Origin: Strix aluco
Lineage: Eukaryota > Chordata > Aves > Strigiformes > Strigidae
Length of the DNA: 64,000 nucleotides
Assembly: GCF_031877795.1 (NCBI RefSeq)
Contig: NC_133954.1
Span: 7,841,256 to 7,905,255 of the forward strand
Direction of reading: 5' to 3'
This document shows positions 13,856 through 26,300 of this stretch, one piece after another; the first letter of the stretch is position 1, and every line of letters starts with the position of its first letter. Made by a program: the position numbers and the translations under genes. The notes under the pieces were generated by a model. The model saw only the letters and a program-made list of their open reading frames with translations. It was not told the DNA's origin and ran no database searches.

Positions 13856-15473
13856 CTGGCAGGAGCCCAACCCTCACGAGACCCTTTCCAGAAAGCCCCA
13901 TCCATTGCTAACTCTGTCTGGAGGAGACAGCCAAGCGGGTTTCAATTAAAGCATGACTTTTTCTTTTAAATCTATATACTTAAAACTGTGAAGACCTCTC
14001 CAGCATCTTCAAGAGCAGGCTATGGACACTGGACATAAACCCACGGGGAACTGGTTTCCACTCCCCTTCAGTGGGTTATTCCATCAGAAGCAGAAAACGC
14101 ACACTGGTTTTAAGAAAACCAGCTTAAAACAACACCTTACTTTAACTTTCCCACAGCTTCCCAGGGGCACTACCAACACACAAGTGGTGTTAAAACCTCG
14201 AGCCTGCTTTGGTCCAAGACATCTGTCCTTGGTTCAGGGCAGGACTCGGGTGGGGAGGGACGTCCCAAGGTCACCTTGGCCAACTCCAAAGTTCTGCCAG
14301 CCCAGCCCCTCTGCAAGGACACAGGTCTCGGTGCTGCCCGGGCAGAACAAGTTCACCAGAAAACATGCAAGAATGAGGACAGACAGACAGAGACACGTAC
14401 GCCCCTCCAGCACCTCTTGCAGAAACGAGGAAAACCTTCCAGCCTAGACCCCTACAAACCCCCCGGCTCCACAACCTCGAGGATAAACTCGCGATTTTCA
14501 GGTAAACCCCAGCAAAGGTTTCTGAGCTCCGTTCCCTGCAGGGTTCACACATTTGCTGGTAATGAGCAGATGACCCGGGAAGGCAGCTGGGATAAACCAC
14601 CACACACATTTCTGGAGTGGACAAACACCCCCGTGGGTCTGGGCTTCTCGTTTCATAAAATATAGGCTAAGAAAAACTTTCCTGGTGAGCAGACTATTCC
14701 CCAAGTGCCTCTGCAACACTCCTCGTGCCTCTCCCTGCAGCAGCTAAAAGCCATCCCAAGAAGATGCAGGACAACGTAGAACATCAGCTCTGGCACTAAT
14801 GTATTTTTCTCCCGTGCCACTTGTTTTCTTACATTTTTTTAAACTTTGCTGGGCAAGAGCATTTGTAACCCCCCAGGCACTCAGTGCAGGACCTTCCCAG
14901 ATCATTTCCACGCTTCAAACTGGACGGAATAAGAATTTAAAGGTGCCCAAAGGCTCAAACCCATCAGTCAGTGAGGAGGACGAGCACCTTGCAAACTATT
15001 TCTTCTGCTGGTTCCTCCCCACTATCCCCTGGTTTATCGGGGTTCATCGGGCAGCTGGGAACCCCTCTCACCCACAAATCCAAAGAGGTAGCCAGCAATG
15101 CTGTTCAGAAGCGGGTGATTTAGGAGTGCACATCCTCACTTAAGCTTTCAAATGCCTCTGGTCACACTGAAAATGAGAGTTTTCACCTAAAAATTTTGAA
15201 AAGATCCTCTCTGGTAAGAAAATACAAAACAACAAAAAAAAACCCCAGAAAAGTCTCTGTGACCTCTTTAAAAGGCTTTCTTTTTAAAAGAAACCTGCTA
15301 CCTCCAGCTTTCAGGCTCCTCAATTTTTCAGTTTTCTCCTACTCCCTGCCTTAATTTTTGGGAAGGGGGAGACACCAGCATCCCCTGGGGCTTCCCTACG
15401 CATTTACTTCAGGCTCCCACTTTTCCCCACCAGAACTGTTCTATAAAACCAGTGGCATCATTTTAAAAAGCAG

Positions 15474-15501
15474 GAAAAAAAACAAACAAACAAACAAACA
15501 A
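15474..15501. repeat. poly-A plus (CAAA)n microsatellite
   Basis: A run of A followed by five CAAA units. No recognisable retroposon body adjoins it, so it need not be a retroposon tail. Confidence 0.75.
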
Positions 15502-15759
15502 CATTCCACCTGCATCGACAGAGGCACCTTCCATTCCTAAATCCAGCAAATGTGGGAGGCAGCGGAAAGGCAGGTGCTGGAGCCGGTGACCCCAGGAGGG
15601 AAAAGGGGCTGGAGATGTTTCCTCCTGCTCCAGCATGGGGCTGCAAACCCCTGGGCCAACCTTGGGCCATCCAGAGCAGCCTGAACTCTCCCCAAAACCC
15701 TCCAGGTAACTCTGGAAAACATTAACATCCCTGGGGGCTTGGGCTGGGGAGGGAGAAAT

Positions 15760-18060
15760 AGCCAGTTTTATTTTTCTTTTAAAATTCTGTAAGGTCTCAA
15801 TTTTCAAAGCAAGTACTTTAACCCCAACTTCCCTTAGCCATATCTCTGTTTGCTTGGGGTTTTTTTAACTTAAAAGGCAAAGATAGAAACAAATTCAACT
15901 GGATTCAGTCCTAGCAATTGCCACCAGAGTTCTCTAGGGAATTCAATTTATTCTCTTCTGAATTTAAAAATCATCAGACTCTTAACAAAGGGCATCTACA
16001 GGGGATGGGCTCCATCTTCTATGGGTTCAAAACTCGAAGCTACAAAGTTTACAGTTAAATTGCAATTTCTTGGTCATATTTGCCAGTTATGGCTCCTACG
16101 TGGAAAGGGGGAAATAAAGTCATTTCTTTCACTCCAGGCTGTAAATTGATAAATACAGTCTTTCTCCCAGATATGTTAAAATTGATTAAATTATCTGTTT
16201 TAAACCTCATGGATGAAATTTACTGACAAATTATTAATGACTAATTTAATGACAAATTATTTCTAGTTTTTCTAGCTGGAAATCATCAAAATGTATTAAT
16301 TTCCAACTGACTACAGTTCTCAGCGATGTAAAATCAGAAAGCTCTGAGCTCAAAGCTGGGGGCTCACAGAAATAAAGCAAAAGACAACTCAAGTTTATTA
16401 CCCTTTTTGGTAATCAAAAAAAGTAGTAACAAACCAAATCCCATTAAACTCGACATCCTCAGAAAGGAGCATTCATCCTGCCTTTCAATTTTCAAGCCCT
16501 GCTGCAAACAAGGGTGTTGCTAATTTTTTTAATGATACTATAACTTACAAACCAGACCTGTTTGAAGGGGAAGACAATGATCTTAAGTCTGGATTAAAAG
16601 CATATTTTACCTCAGCATTCTAGACAGTGCCCTTATTTTACATGGAAAAGAACTACCAAACTTTTTTCAGTTCAGTTTTCAGATAATCCAACCACCATGA
16701 GGGAGAAAGGCACATTTTTTGATTAATGCTGACAAACAAAGAAATCACACTCACTGTTATCAAGAATTTTAAAATATTTCGTTACGAACAATTAATTGCA
16801 TGATTATGCACACACAAAGTGAACGTTTCTCCGGTGTGAAAACATTAATTTGAAACAAAGACTAGGAAAAAAAAGGCAGTTTTAAGATTTCTCCATCCAT
16901 TTCTCTGCACTACACTAAATCCTCACATCATTAACAACATTTAATAATTCCCACCTCCACTCAGGAGCACTCGGACCCTCTAAACTCACGAGTTTCTTGT
17001 GAATTACTTCAGTTTAAAAATACCCTTTTAATTTTAAGTCTATGGGCTGTTATCAACCCAACTCCCTCTTCCCCCCCCAATTACTTGGTTTCATTCTCTC
17101 TGGTCGACTCACTTCCACATTCCTCATATTTGGAATGTCTGCTTGATGGATTCACTTTTTTCCCCCCTCACCCCTCCTCCTCTCTTCATTCATTCATTCT
17201 TTCGACCCCATCAACTTCGGGCTTTTCAGCCTCCCAGTTCCAACCCCCCCCAACCAATCCTTAAGTTTAAGTAGAAAAACTGAATTTTTTTTTTCCTTAA
17301 AGAATCTTTTCTTCTTTAAACTTCTGAAGAATAAAGCATGCAATAATTTTTAAGATTTTTTTTTAAATCCTCTTAAGTTTCTCCAAATTTTTCTACCAGC
17401 AGAGTTAAAGAAAAAATAACTCCCAAACAACGAGATAATTTAAACAAATCTAAACTAACTTTAAAACTCAGGTTTTTTAATGAAACGACATACTGCTCAG
17501 CACTGACTTTTCTTTACAGTCTAATCCATCTAAAATATTTCGTTAAAATGGTTCCCCATGATCATTAACATAATTTGCAACTTTAAGTGTTATTTGAAGA
17601 ATCATTGTAATTAAACAACTCTAAATCAGTTTATCCTTCTTGGGTATTTTGGTGCAGCAGCTACACACGCCAGTCACTTTTTCTTGTGCCATATGAACAC
17701 ATTCAGTATTTTTAAATTAATTTCTATGATGGGTTTAGGGACAGGAGAGATTTAAAGAAGGAAATACACCAGCAGGAATGATTTATTTACAACACGCAAT
17801 TTCACCGGACACATTCATTCTAAAAACACCTAAATCAGTTTTCTGAGCATTCCTATTTGCACTTTCAACGAGAAGAAAACACAACCAAAAAGCCAACTTT
17901 TTTTTTATTTTATAAATTAGCTGGGAAGCGCACCAATGCTCATGACTTGTTTTCCCACATTTCTAAAGAAAAAAAAAAAATAATATCAGGTTGGGGGGGG
18001 GGGGGGGAGGGGGAGGTTGTTTGGTTTAGATCCACCAAACTCATCTGATTTTGTCCTCAT
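15760..18060. other. AT-rich, repeat-poor intronic block; possible conserved non-coding region
   Basis: About 2.3 kb of AT-rich sequence dense in TAAT/ATTA words. It has no open frame of 60 codons on either strand between 15808 and 17856, and no repeat that I recognise. It contrasts strongly with the GC-rich flanks. A direct repeat TGACAAATTATT occurs at 16224 and 16250. No gene is supported; regulatory function is only an inference from composition and position upstream of exon 2. Confidence 0.35.
17993..18007. repeat. 15-nt poly-G tract
   Basis: Uninterrupted run of 15 G followed by AGGGGGAGG. Length may be unreliable in the assembly. Confidence 0.8.
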
Positions 18061-18349
18061 TGCTCACACTTAATTAACCATTTCTGTTCTATGTGCCTTT
18101 TAAACTGGAAAATCCAGTCTTAAAAACAAGCAGAAAGGAAAGAAAGAAGAAAAAAAAAAAAAAGTCGCCTTTGAGGCAGCCCCCCCGCCATCATCTCAGC
18201 CCTTATCCAGGGCGGAGGAGCGGTGGGGGGGAACCAAAATCCACCAAATTACCCCCAAAAGCTCGTTTGGGTGTGAACAACCTGCCAAGTTTACAAGCAG
18301 CTGCCAAAAAGTTGCCTTCTTCCGACCCAGAAACACAAACTACTTCCCC

Positions 18350-19620
18350 AAAGTGAGACAAAGTAACCGCGGCCGCTGCACATCCCCCCCCCCCCCCAGC
18401 CCCCCCCCCCACTTCCCCCTCCCCTCGGCCCCTCCGCGCCCGCGCAGCCCCCGCAGCGCTCAAACAGCGAAAGCGGCTCCTGTCGCTTTAAAAGCAGCAC
18501 CGGGAAAGGGGGAGAGGGGGGGGCGCTCATTTTAACCCCCCCCCCAGCCCCCCAAAAAGGGGTTTTGCACGTTTTAAGGAGATCCAGGAGAAATGCAAAC
18601 CAACCTTCCTTCCACCTATTGTAAAGTTTCCCCCCCCCAGCATTTATTTGAATTACAGACACAAAGAAATATTCCCATTTCTCCACGTGTGCTCTTGGGG
18701 GACGAGATCTGCTCCCCCCAACCTATTGATTATCCAGCAGCACTAAAAAAAAAATAGTGGGTTGTTTTGGGGGGTTTTTTGAGTATTATTATGCTACCCT
18801 TCATAAAGCAATTGCCTCTCCAACAACCCCCTTCGCTCATTGATAATTAAGCCACCGCAAGTCACCCACCGCTGGAACGAGCACTATCGATCACCCCACC
18901 ACGAGGTGCTAAAAAATAAATAATAATAATAAAATCTTGGCTGAGAAATTAGTAAATGGATTTGTTTTTTTGCCTTTGGGATCAGCCCCGGGAAGCCTGT
19001 TCTGCTCTAGCCAGGGCTGCAAAGTTTGGCCAGGACAAGGGGGTGACCCCAAAAATGGGCTCCCACTGCCCAGCCGAGGGGGGTTTCGTCAAGAGACGAA
19101 GGAACTGGGAGAGTTTGGGGAGGAAGAGTTGGCTTCGCCTCCTCCCTCCGCGCCCGGGCGTTGAAGTAACCGCCTCGTCACGTGGCCGACGCGGGTTTTG
19201 GGCTGCACGATCCAACGTGGACTATTTGGGGTTGGGGACTAACTCGCCCTCAGCCCAGGCGGCCTCTCCTTGAGCTGGGGGGGGAAGGTTTCTGCAAAAA
19301 AAAAAAAATACTCTTTATATTTCATATATAACCCCCAACGGGGCTGGGGAACGTGGTGCCCGGGGCTGCTCCAGCGTCCTGCACGCCAGCCCGGCGCGCA
19401 ACAACAAAGGGCCAAGAAGATGGAGAGGGCCGGGCTGGGCAAGGCCGGCGGTGGCGGAGAAGCCGTTTGGCAGGTAGATGGAAACCACCAAGAAACGCAG
19501 TTCTTGCCCCAAAATAAAAGTTGCTGGTGGGTAGGAGCTAGGCCAGCACCCTGCGCTCGCCGGGTTTTAAATCCCTCCCCAGCATGGCACAGTGAGACCA
19601 GCCCCATGGGGTTTTTTTTC
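18350..19620. promoter_or_regulatory. CpG-rich intronic block (possible alternative promoter or enhancer)
   Basis: After the AT-rich block, composition switches to C-rich and CpG-containing sequence (18370-18560 and 19000-19600), with GC boxes, long C runs and an E-box GTCACGTGGC at 19177-19186 that resembles USF/TFEB sites. It lies 1.7-3 kb downstream of IGF2BP1 exon 1, inside intron 1. Whether it starts transcription cannot be told from sequence. Confidence 0.35.
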
Positions 19621-19911
19621 TTTTCTTTAAGTCCTCACCGTCAAATCCCAGCAAATTTAACTTTTTTTAAAAAAAAATGTTTTTCTATTTTTTTGAAATT
19701 TTACAGTTCTCTCAGAAAACAAAAGATATCGCCCATTTCGTAGCAGAGGAACCGAGCAAGGCTGGGAAATTCTTCCAGTGCCACAAGTTTGAAAATCCCA
19801 ACCCAAAACGCCTCAGCCATCCATCACCTTGGGCGAGCTGCTGGATAATTGTTTAACCATTTCTTTAAAAAAAAAAACCCAACTTGCTCACAGAGGAAGT
19901 TTTCTTTTTTT

Positions 19912-20106
19912 AAAAAAAAAAAAAAAAAAAAAGAAATTAAACGTTGATCCTCAAAACTGCCTCTCACCTCGCTAGGGACACATCTAAAGCCAAATCACCA
20001 ACATCTCGAATTTTACATGCACATATTTGGGTATAATTTTTTGCCTCCTTTATCTTACGTTAATTTTTTTTCCCGCAACAGAAATTTAAAAAAAAAAAAA
20101 AAAAAA
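19912..20106. repeat. paired poly-A tracts with similar flanks
   Basis: Two A runs (19912-19932, 21 nt; 20088-20106, 19 nt), each followed by GAAATTAAA. The shared flank suggests either a local duplication or chance in AT-rich DNA. Confidence 0.5.
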
Positions 20107-20433
20107 GAAATTAAAACACTGTATTACCTTTGCTTTTTAGGTACTGAATGTTCAATCTCTAGCTGTTTTCCATGAAGCTCCACTTTCCCTAAAAACAAAA
20201 TGTGTCTGTTTTTTAAAATCTGGGTGGAGTGGTCAGAAAGCTTTGGATAACATACTATCACGTGAAACCTCGCAATTTAATTCAAATTACGACGAACTAC
20301 GCACAAATACATTTTCCGATTCCTTTACAAGTGCATTTTATTAAATATAAGACTGGCTTCAAATGGGAAGCGGTGGGAGGGAGTGGTGAGTTAGCTGTCT
20401 GGACAATGTTCCTTAGGAATATTTAATTCCTTA

Positions 20434-21612
<1,179 letters not shown>

Positions 21613-21756
21613 TTAGGGTGGGGGCTTCTTTTTTTTTTTTAACCCCCCCTCTTTTTTGTTGTTTTTTCCTATTTTTGTCCCCTTTTTTTTTTTAGGTGGG
21701 TTTTTTTTTTTCTTTTTCCTTTGGGGAGGGGGGCGGCGGCTGCTGGAGGAAGGGAA

Positions 21757-21773
21757 GGGGGGGGGGGGGGGGG
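21757..21773. repeat. 17-nt poly-G tract
   Basis: Seventeen consecutive G on the plus strand, in a G-cluster-rich stretch close to the IGF2BP1 start. It has G-quadruplex potential and indel-prone sequence. Confidence 0.85.
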
Positions 21774-22700
21774 TCCTAGGGGAGGGGGCGGCTCCGGCGG
21801 GTGGCGGCGGCGGGCAGGGCGGTGGCGCCGGCTGCGGGGGCCCCCAAGTCGGCGGAGTGGCACTGGAGTGTCACCGGACGCCTCTCGGCAGCCGGGCACC
21901 GCCTCTAAATAAAACCGACCTGGAAAATGAGTGAAAATGTTTGCTGGAGGAAGCCACGTGGTGATGCGGGAGGGCCCGGCCCCCGGGGGGAGGGGCCGGG
22001 GGGGGAGGGGGCGGCCGCCACTTATTTATTTATTTTAATTTAAATACTACGTTATTTACCTCCACGCACACCCCTCTTCCGAGCGGGGGGCGCATCCACT
22101 CCCTGTCCCGTGTGGGTGTCCGCCTCCCCCCCCCCTTCCCATCCCCTCCACCGCCCAACCCCGTCCCGTCGGAGGCACTTTCCCATCTGCTGCAGCCCCC
22201 CGCCCCCACCGCCCCTCCCCCCACCGCGCCCCTCCCCCACCCCTTTCCCCCGGTGCCTCAATGGGATTTTTCTGGGTGTAAAAAACTTCGGCATCAAAGG
22301 GGCCGGGAGGTCCCCTGGCGCCAGGGGATTGGGGATGGGGGGGGTGGGGGGAACGGCCCGCCCGCCCCCCCGGGGCTGGCCCGGCCCGGCGGGGCGGCTG
22401 GGGGAGCCCCCCCGGGGGGGTATTGTCCCCGGCATTGTTTTAAGCCCTTCATGTGCAGCCCCGCGGAAGCCTTCGGGGAAGGGGGCGGGGGGGGGGGGGC
22501 TCCTCCCGGCACAAAAGGGCCCCACGGTGGAGGAGGGTCGGTCCCCGACGGGGCTGAGGCTGGGCTGGGAAGGGGAGGGGGGCGCCCCGTCGGCAAAGCG
22601 GCGTGTGCGGAGCAGCTTCCCCCCCCCCCCTTCCCTCTCCGCCTGCCTTTTCTAGAGACTTTTATTTTTAGGCTCAAGATGGGTTGAAAATAGCAGCGAA

Positions 22701-22718
22701 CCCCCCCCCCCCCCCCCC
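22701..22718. repeat. 18-nt poly-C tract
   Basis: Eighteen consecutive C upstream of IGF2BP1. Further C runs follow at 22735-22744. Confidence 0.85.
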
Positions 22719-23313
22719 GCCCGCCCCCATTCATCCCCCCCCCCTTCCGCCTTCCTGCCTTCCCCGACGGGGCGGGCGGGGGAGCCCCGGTGCGCCGGGG
22801 GCTCGGCCGGGATGCTGCCGGGCGGGGAGGGGCGGGGCGGCCGCGGTCTCCCCGTCCCCCCCCTCCCTCCCCGCTGCGCTGCAAGTAGAGGCACGGTCCG
22901 GCCCCTCCGCGCCTGCAATTAAATGTAACGCTCCCCAGGAAAACTCGCTCCCGCCTGCCCCGCCCGCCGGGCCGGGGGCTCCGCTCTGCCTCCCCCCCTC
23001 CTCCCTTCCCCGGGAAAAATTTAAAAAATTTAAAAAATTCCCCAGCAGAGGAATTTTTGCCCATCGAGGGAAAGGCTCGGCGGAGGGCTTTCCGGGCGCG
23101 GCTCTCCCGGGCAGCTCCGCGCTCCCTGCGCGGGCGCGCAGCCGGCTCCGCGCTTCACCCTCCCCCTCCCTCTTCCCCGCTGCCTTTCGGGGGAACCGCG
23201 CTGCGGGCTGGGCCCCCGGGCTGGGGGGGCGGCCGGGACCCCCAGCTCGCCTGGCAGATTTGGTTGTTCTCTTGCTGCTACACAGATGTGATGTGCTGTG
23301 TTGCATTGCTTTT

Positions 23314-23334
23314 TTATTATTATTATTATTATTA
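23314..23334. repeat. (TTA)n microsatellite
   Basis: About seven TTA units at the right edge of the CpG island. Confidence 0.8.
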
Positions 23335-23399
23335 GCTATTTTTTTTGTTATTATTATTTTTCTCCGGCTGAGGAAGAGCCACGCGGAGAATTTGTTAAT

Positions 23400-26300
23400 A
23401 AATAAATTTGATATCACTCAGGAATCAGAAGTTGTATGAACCTGAAGAAATAGATGCACATGCCCGAGGACATTTGTATGTGCTCTGTGCTACAGCCTCC
23501 TAGGAAACTCATTAAAATGAATGATAAAAATCCTGGAAATAGTCATTTAAAGCAAAAAGCCTTTAGCTTTCCCTCCTGCATCCGATCCATTCTGTTATCC
23601 CGGGATCTTTGCCTTAAAAACATGTAGATGCTGCTCACCAGGGAAAGTTTGGTTCCCATCCTTCCAGCTGCATTACTTGGCTCTCCTGAAAGTACCAAAC
23701 CAAATTAGCCAGAGGAGTCTTTGTAGGAGCACTGCTGCGTCCATGTGCGTGTTTCTGAGGTTTCCAGGGTGTAATCCAAGCTCAAAATTCACAGGTGAAA
23801 AGAAGAGAGCAATGAAATTGGAAATAAATTTCCTGCAGCTCAGAAAGTGCACTTCAAACCTTCCCTGGCTGAAAACTTGAGCGTGCACCTTCCTCCACTG
23901 ATAGTGTCCCCCACAAACACAGCTAAAATCAATGATCCACTATCTGCTTCGGATCTATTTCTAATCTTGCCCAGAATACTTTTGTTGTTGCTTTTATTGG
24001 TTTACCCAGTACCTTCCCCATGTAACATAATCCTTTGCAATAATGAAATGAAGGAAACCAACCTAAAAAAAAAAAAAAAAAAAAGGAAAAAAAAAAAGGA
24101 AAAAAATCCAAACAAAGAGGGAAGTCTTCAATTTAGATCTGAAACAAGAAAGGCTATCAGTCAACCTCCTTCCCCTTGCTGGAGCATTCCAGATGCAAGG
24201 TATTTAGAGAATGCAAACAGCAGAGACTAAATCATTGATCTGCTGGGGGGTGATAGAGCAGCACTCCCCCCTGTGCAGGAGCTGGGGGGAGAGGGCTGCC
24301 CCCCAACCCCAAACTGCCCCTGCCCAGGCTGAGCCAGGGCAAAACCAGCTCTGCAAAATCCCCCCCCCCAAAGGGAAACAGTTCTCCCCTCGCTGATTTA
24401 AATGTTATCAGCAACTGCAACAGAAATCCAGTGGGGATTTCTGGAGCCAGGGAAGGGCTGAGCAACAGTTTGCACCCGGGCACTGCCACTTGTAAAAGCC
24501 TCTGTGGCCTTTTTCCTCCCCCAGGATTTTCTTAAATTGGGTTTTAGTTTTAAAAATCACTCTGAGGAGTTGATTTTTTTTTCGTGTGAGTTTACAAACA
24601 TTTTCAAATTTTTCTGCCCCACTCTCCCATCAACATAAAGCTGCTTCTGATTTAATACATAAAATCTGATTTGCGCAAAAGTTAGGGTTTTTTTAAAGAT
24701 TTAAATCTTTGAATCAGGCAGAAATGGTCTTAATGAGTTTTTACAATTTATCTACAAGTTCAAATAGTTATTGTTGCCACTTAGGAGTTTGGGGAAATTT
24801 CTTAAGGGAGAAGGTTGAAGCTGGGTGGTAAATAATGCAGCTAAAATTTCACTGAAATGGGGGTTTGATACGAAAGGGTGCAATTCCTGCAGGCTGCTGA
24901 AGTGTTGTTGATCTGAGGCAGAACATATCTAAAGTAGAAATATTTTTTATGACAGATTAGCAGTAAACAAGAACAGATTATATTCTGTTATTTTTCTGCC
25001 AGTTATCATTTGAATCTTTAATTTGTTTTTTGCTGTGGTTTTTTTTTTAATCTCTGGTGATATCACTAGTAATTAATTTGGACAACATTAAAGATGCACT
25101 TAGAAGCCCCAGAAACTTTGGAAAAACCTCCATTTTCAAAAGTTTGAAAATATGTTTTAATTACTATCTTTTAAATATGGGCTGAAAGTTTTCAGTAAAA
25201 TACACAGGTTGTGAAGAAAAAAAAATAAAAATTTTGTTTTCATAGAATCTGTTTCAAACAAATCTCAACTAGCAGAAATAATCTGAATCTAGGGGAAGTC
25301 TGTCCTTAAAACATAGGTGAGAATTCAACAGAATAAGAAGAGTGAGGGTTACAGTTGAGAAATATTTCCTTTTACTTAAGTGGAATCCCAGTTTAAACCA
25401 CCTTTTGTTCAGTTTTTATTATGTGGAAAATATTCATGACTGGAAAAAGCAGCTCATATCTAAGAAGATCCAGTTGATTAAAGCTCATGTTGATAAATTT
25501 GTTAAGAAGCAAACTTGCTATGAAATTAACAGTTTGCTTTAAAACAAAATTAAGGTCTGAAGTAGATTATTACTAATCCCCTGGTTCTCTGTGCATTTGA
25601 AACACCATCTTGGCATTTAAATGATGTTTTGTTCGAGCTCAGGATCAGAGGAGCACCCCCAGCCCCCAGGAAGGGGCTGAGCAATGGGAAATGCCCCTCT
25701 GCTCCCTGGAGGGTGAGAGGTTCAGGAGCAGCAGTGCTGAAGATGGAAATGGTTAAACCTGCAACTTGCTCGAAGATCTGCCTATTCCCTAAACATTTTA
25801 GTGCTTCAGTTAAAAACAAAGCAAATACTGCAATAAACTCTGGCTTCAAAATCAACTCCCATCTTGAAAAATCCTTTAGTTCTGGTACTAAAAAGCTGGA
25901 GTCTCTTTAAAACAAACCCAACAGAAAACCACAACCAAACAACTATTTGCTTCTCCTCTACATCTGCTGCTTTGCAGTTTCTGGGCTCTCACCAGGGCAG
26001 GGTGCTCAGCTCCGCTCAGGACTGGGGCTGGTTGCGCTTCCCAGGTCTCCTGGAACAACCACCTGAATTCTCCATTGGGGTTTGCAAACACACAGAGAAC
26101 TGTTCAAATTTCCACCAAACAAAGCTGCTTTGCATAGATTAATTTTTTTCCCCCACAATGGAAATGGTTCTGTTTGGGCTTTTCTGTCCCTTTCTTTGGG
26201 TGAGCGGTAAACTCGAAATGCGAGGAAAGGAAAATGCTTATCAGAAAAAGCCCTGAAATGTTGTTCAGATAGTCCCTTTAAATTTAAATTTTCCCCCCAA

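Noticed and set aside
21656-23439. Several long Gly/Pro/Arg-rich frames on both strands of the IGF2BP1 CpG island
   Set aside because: They are translated poly-G, poly-C and CGG tracts and are open in most frames at once, as expected from composition alone.
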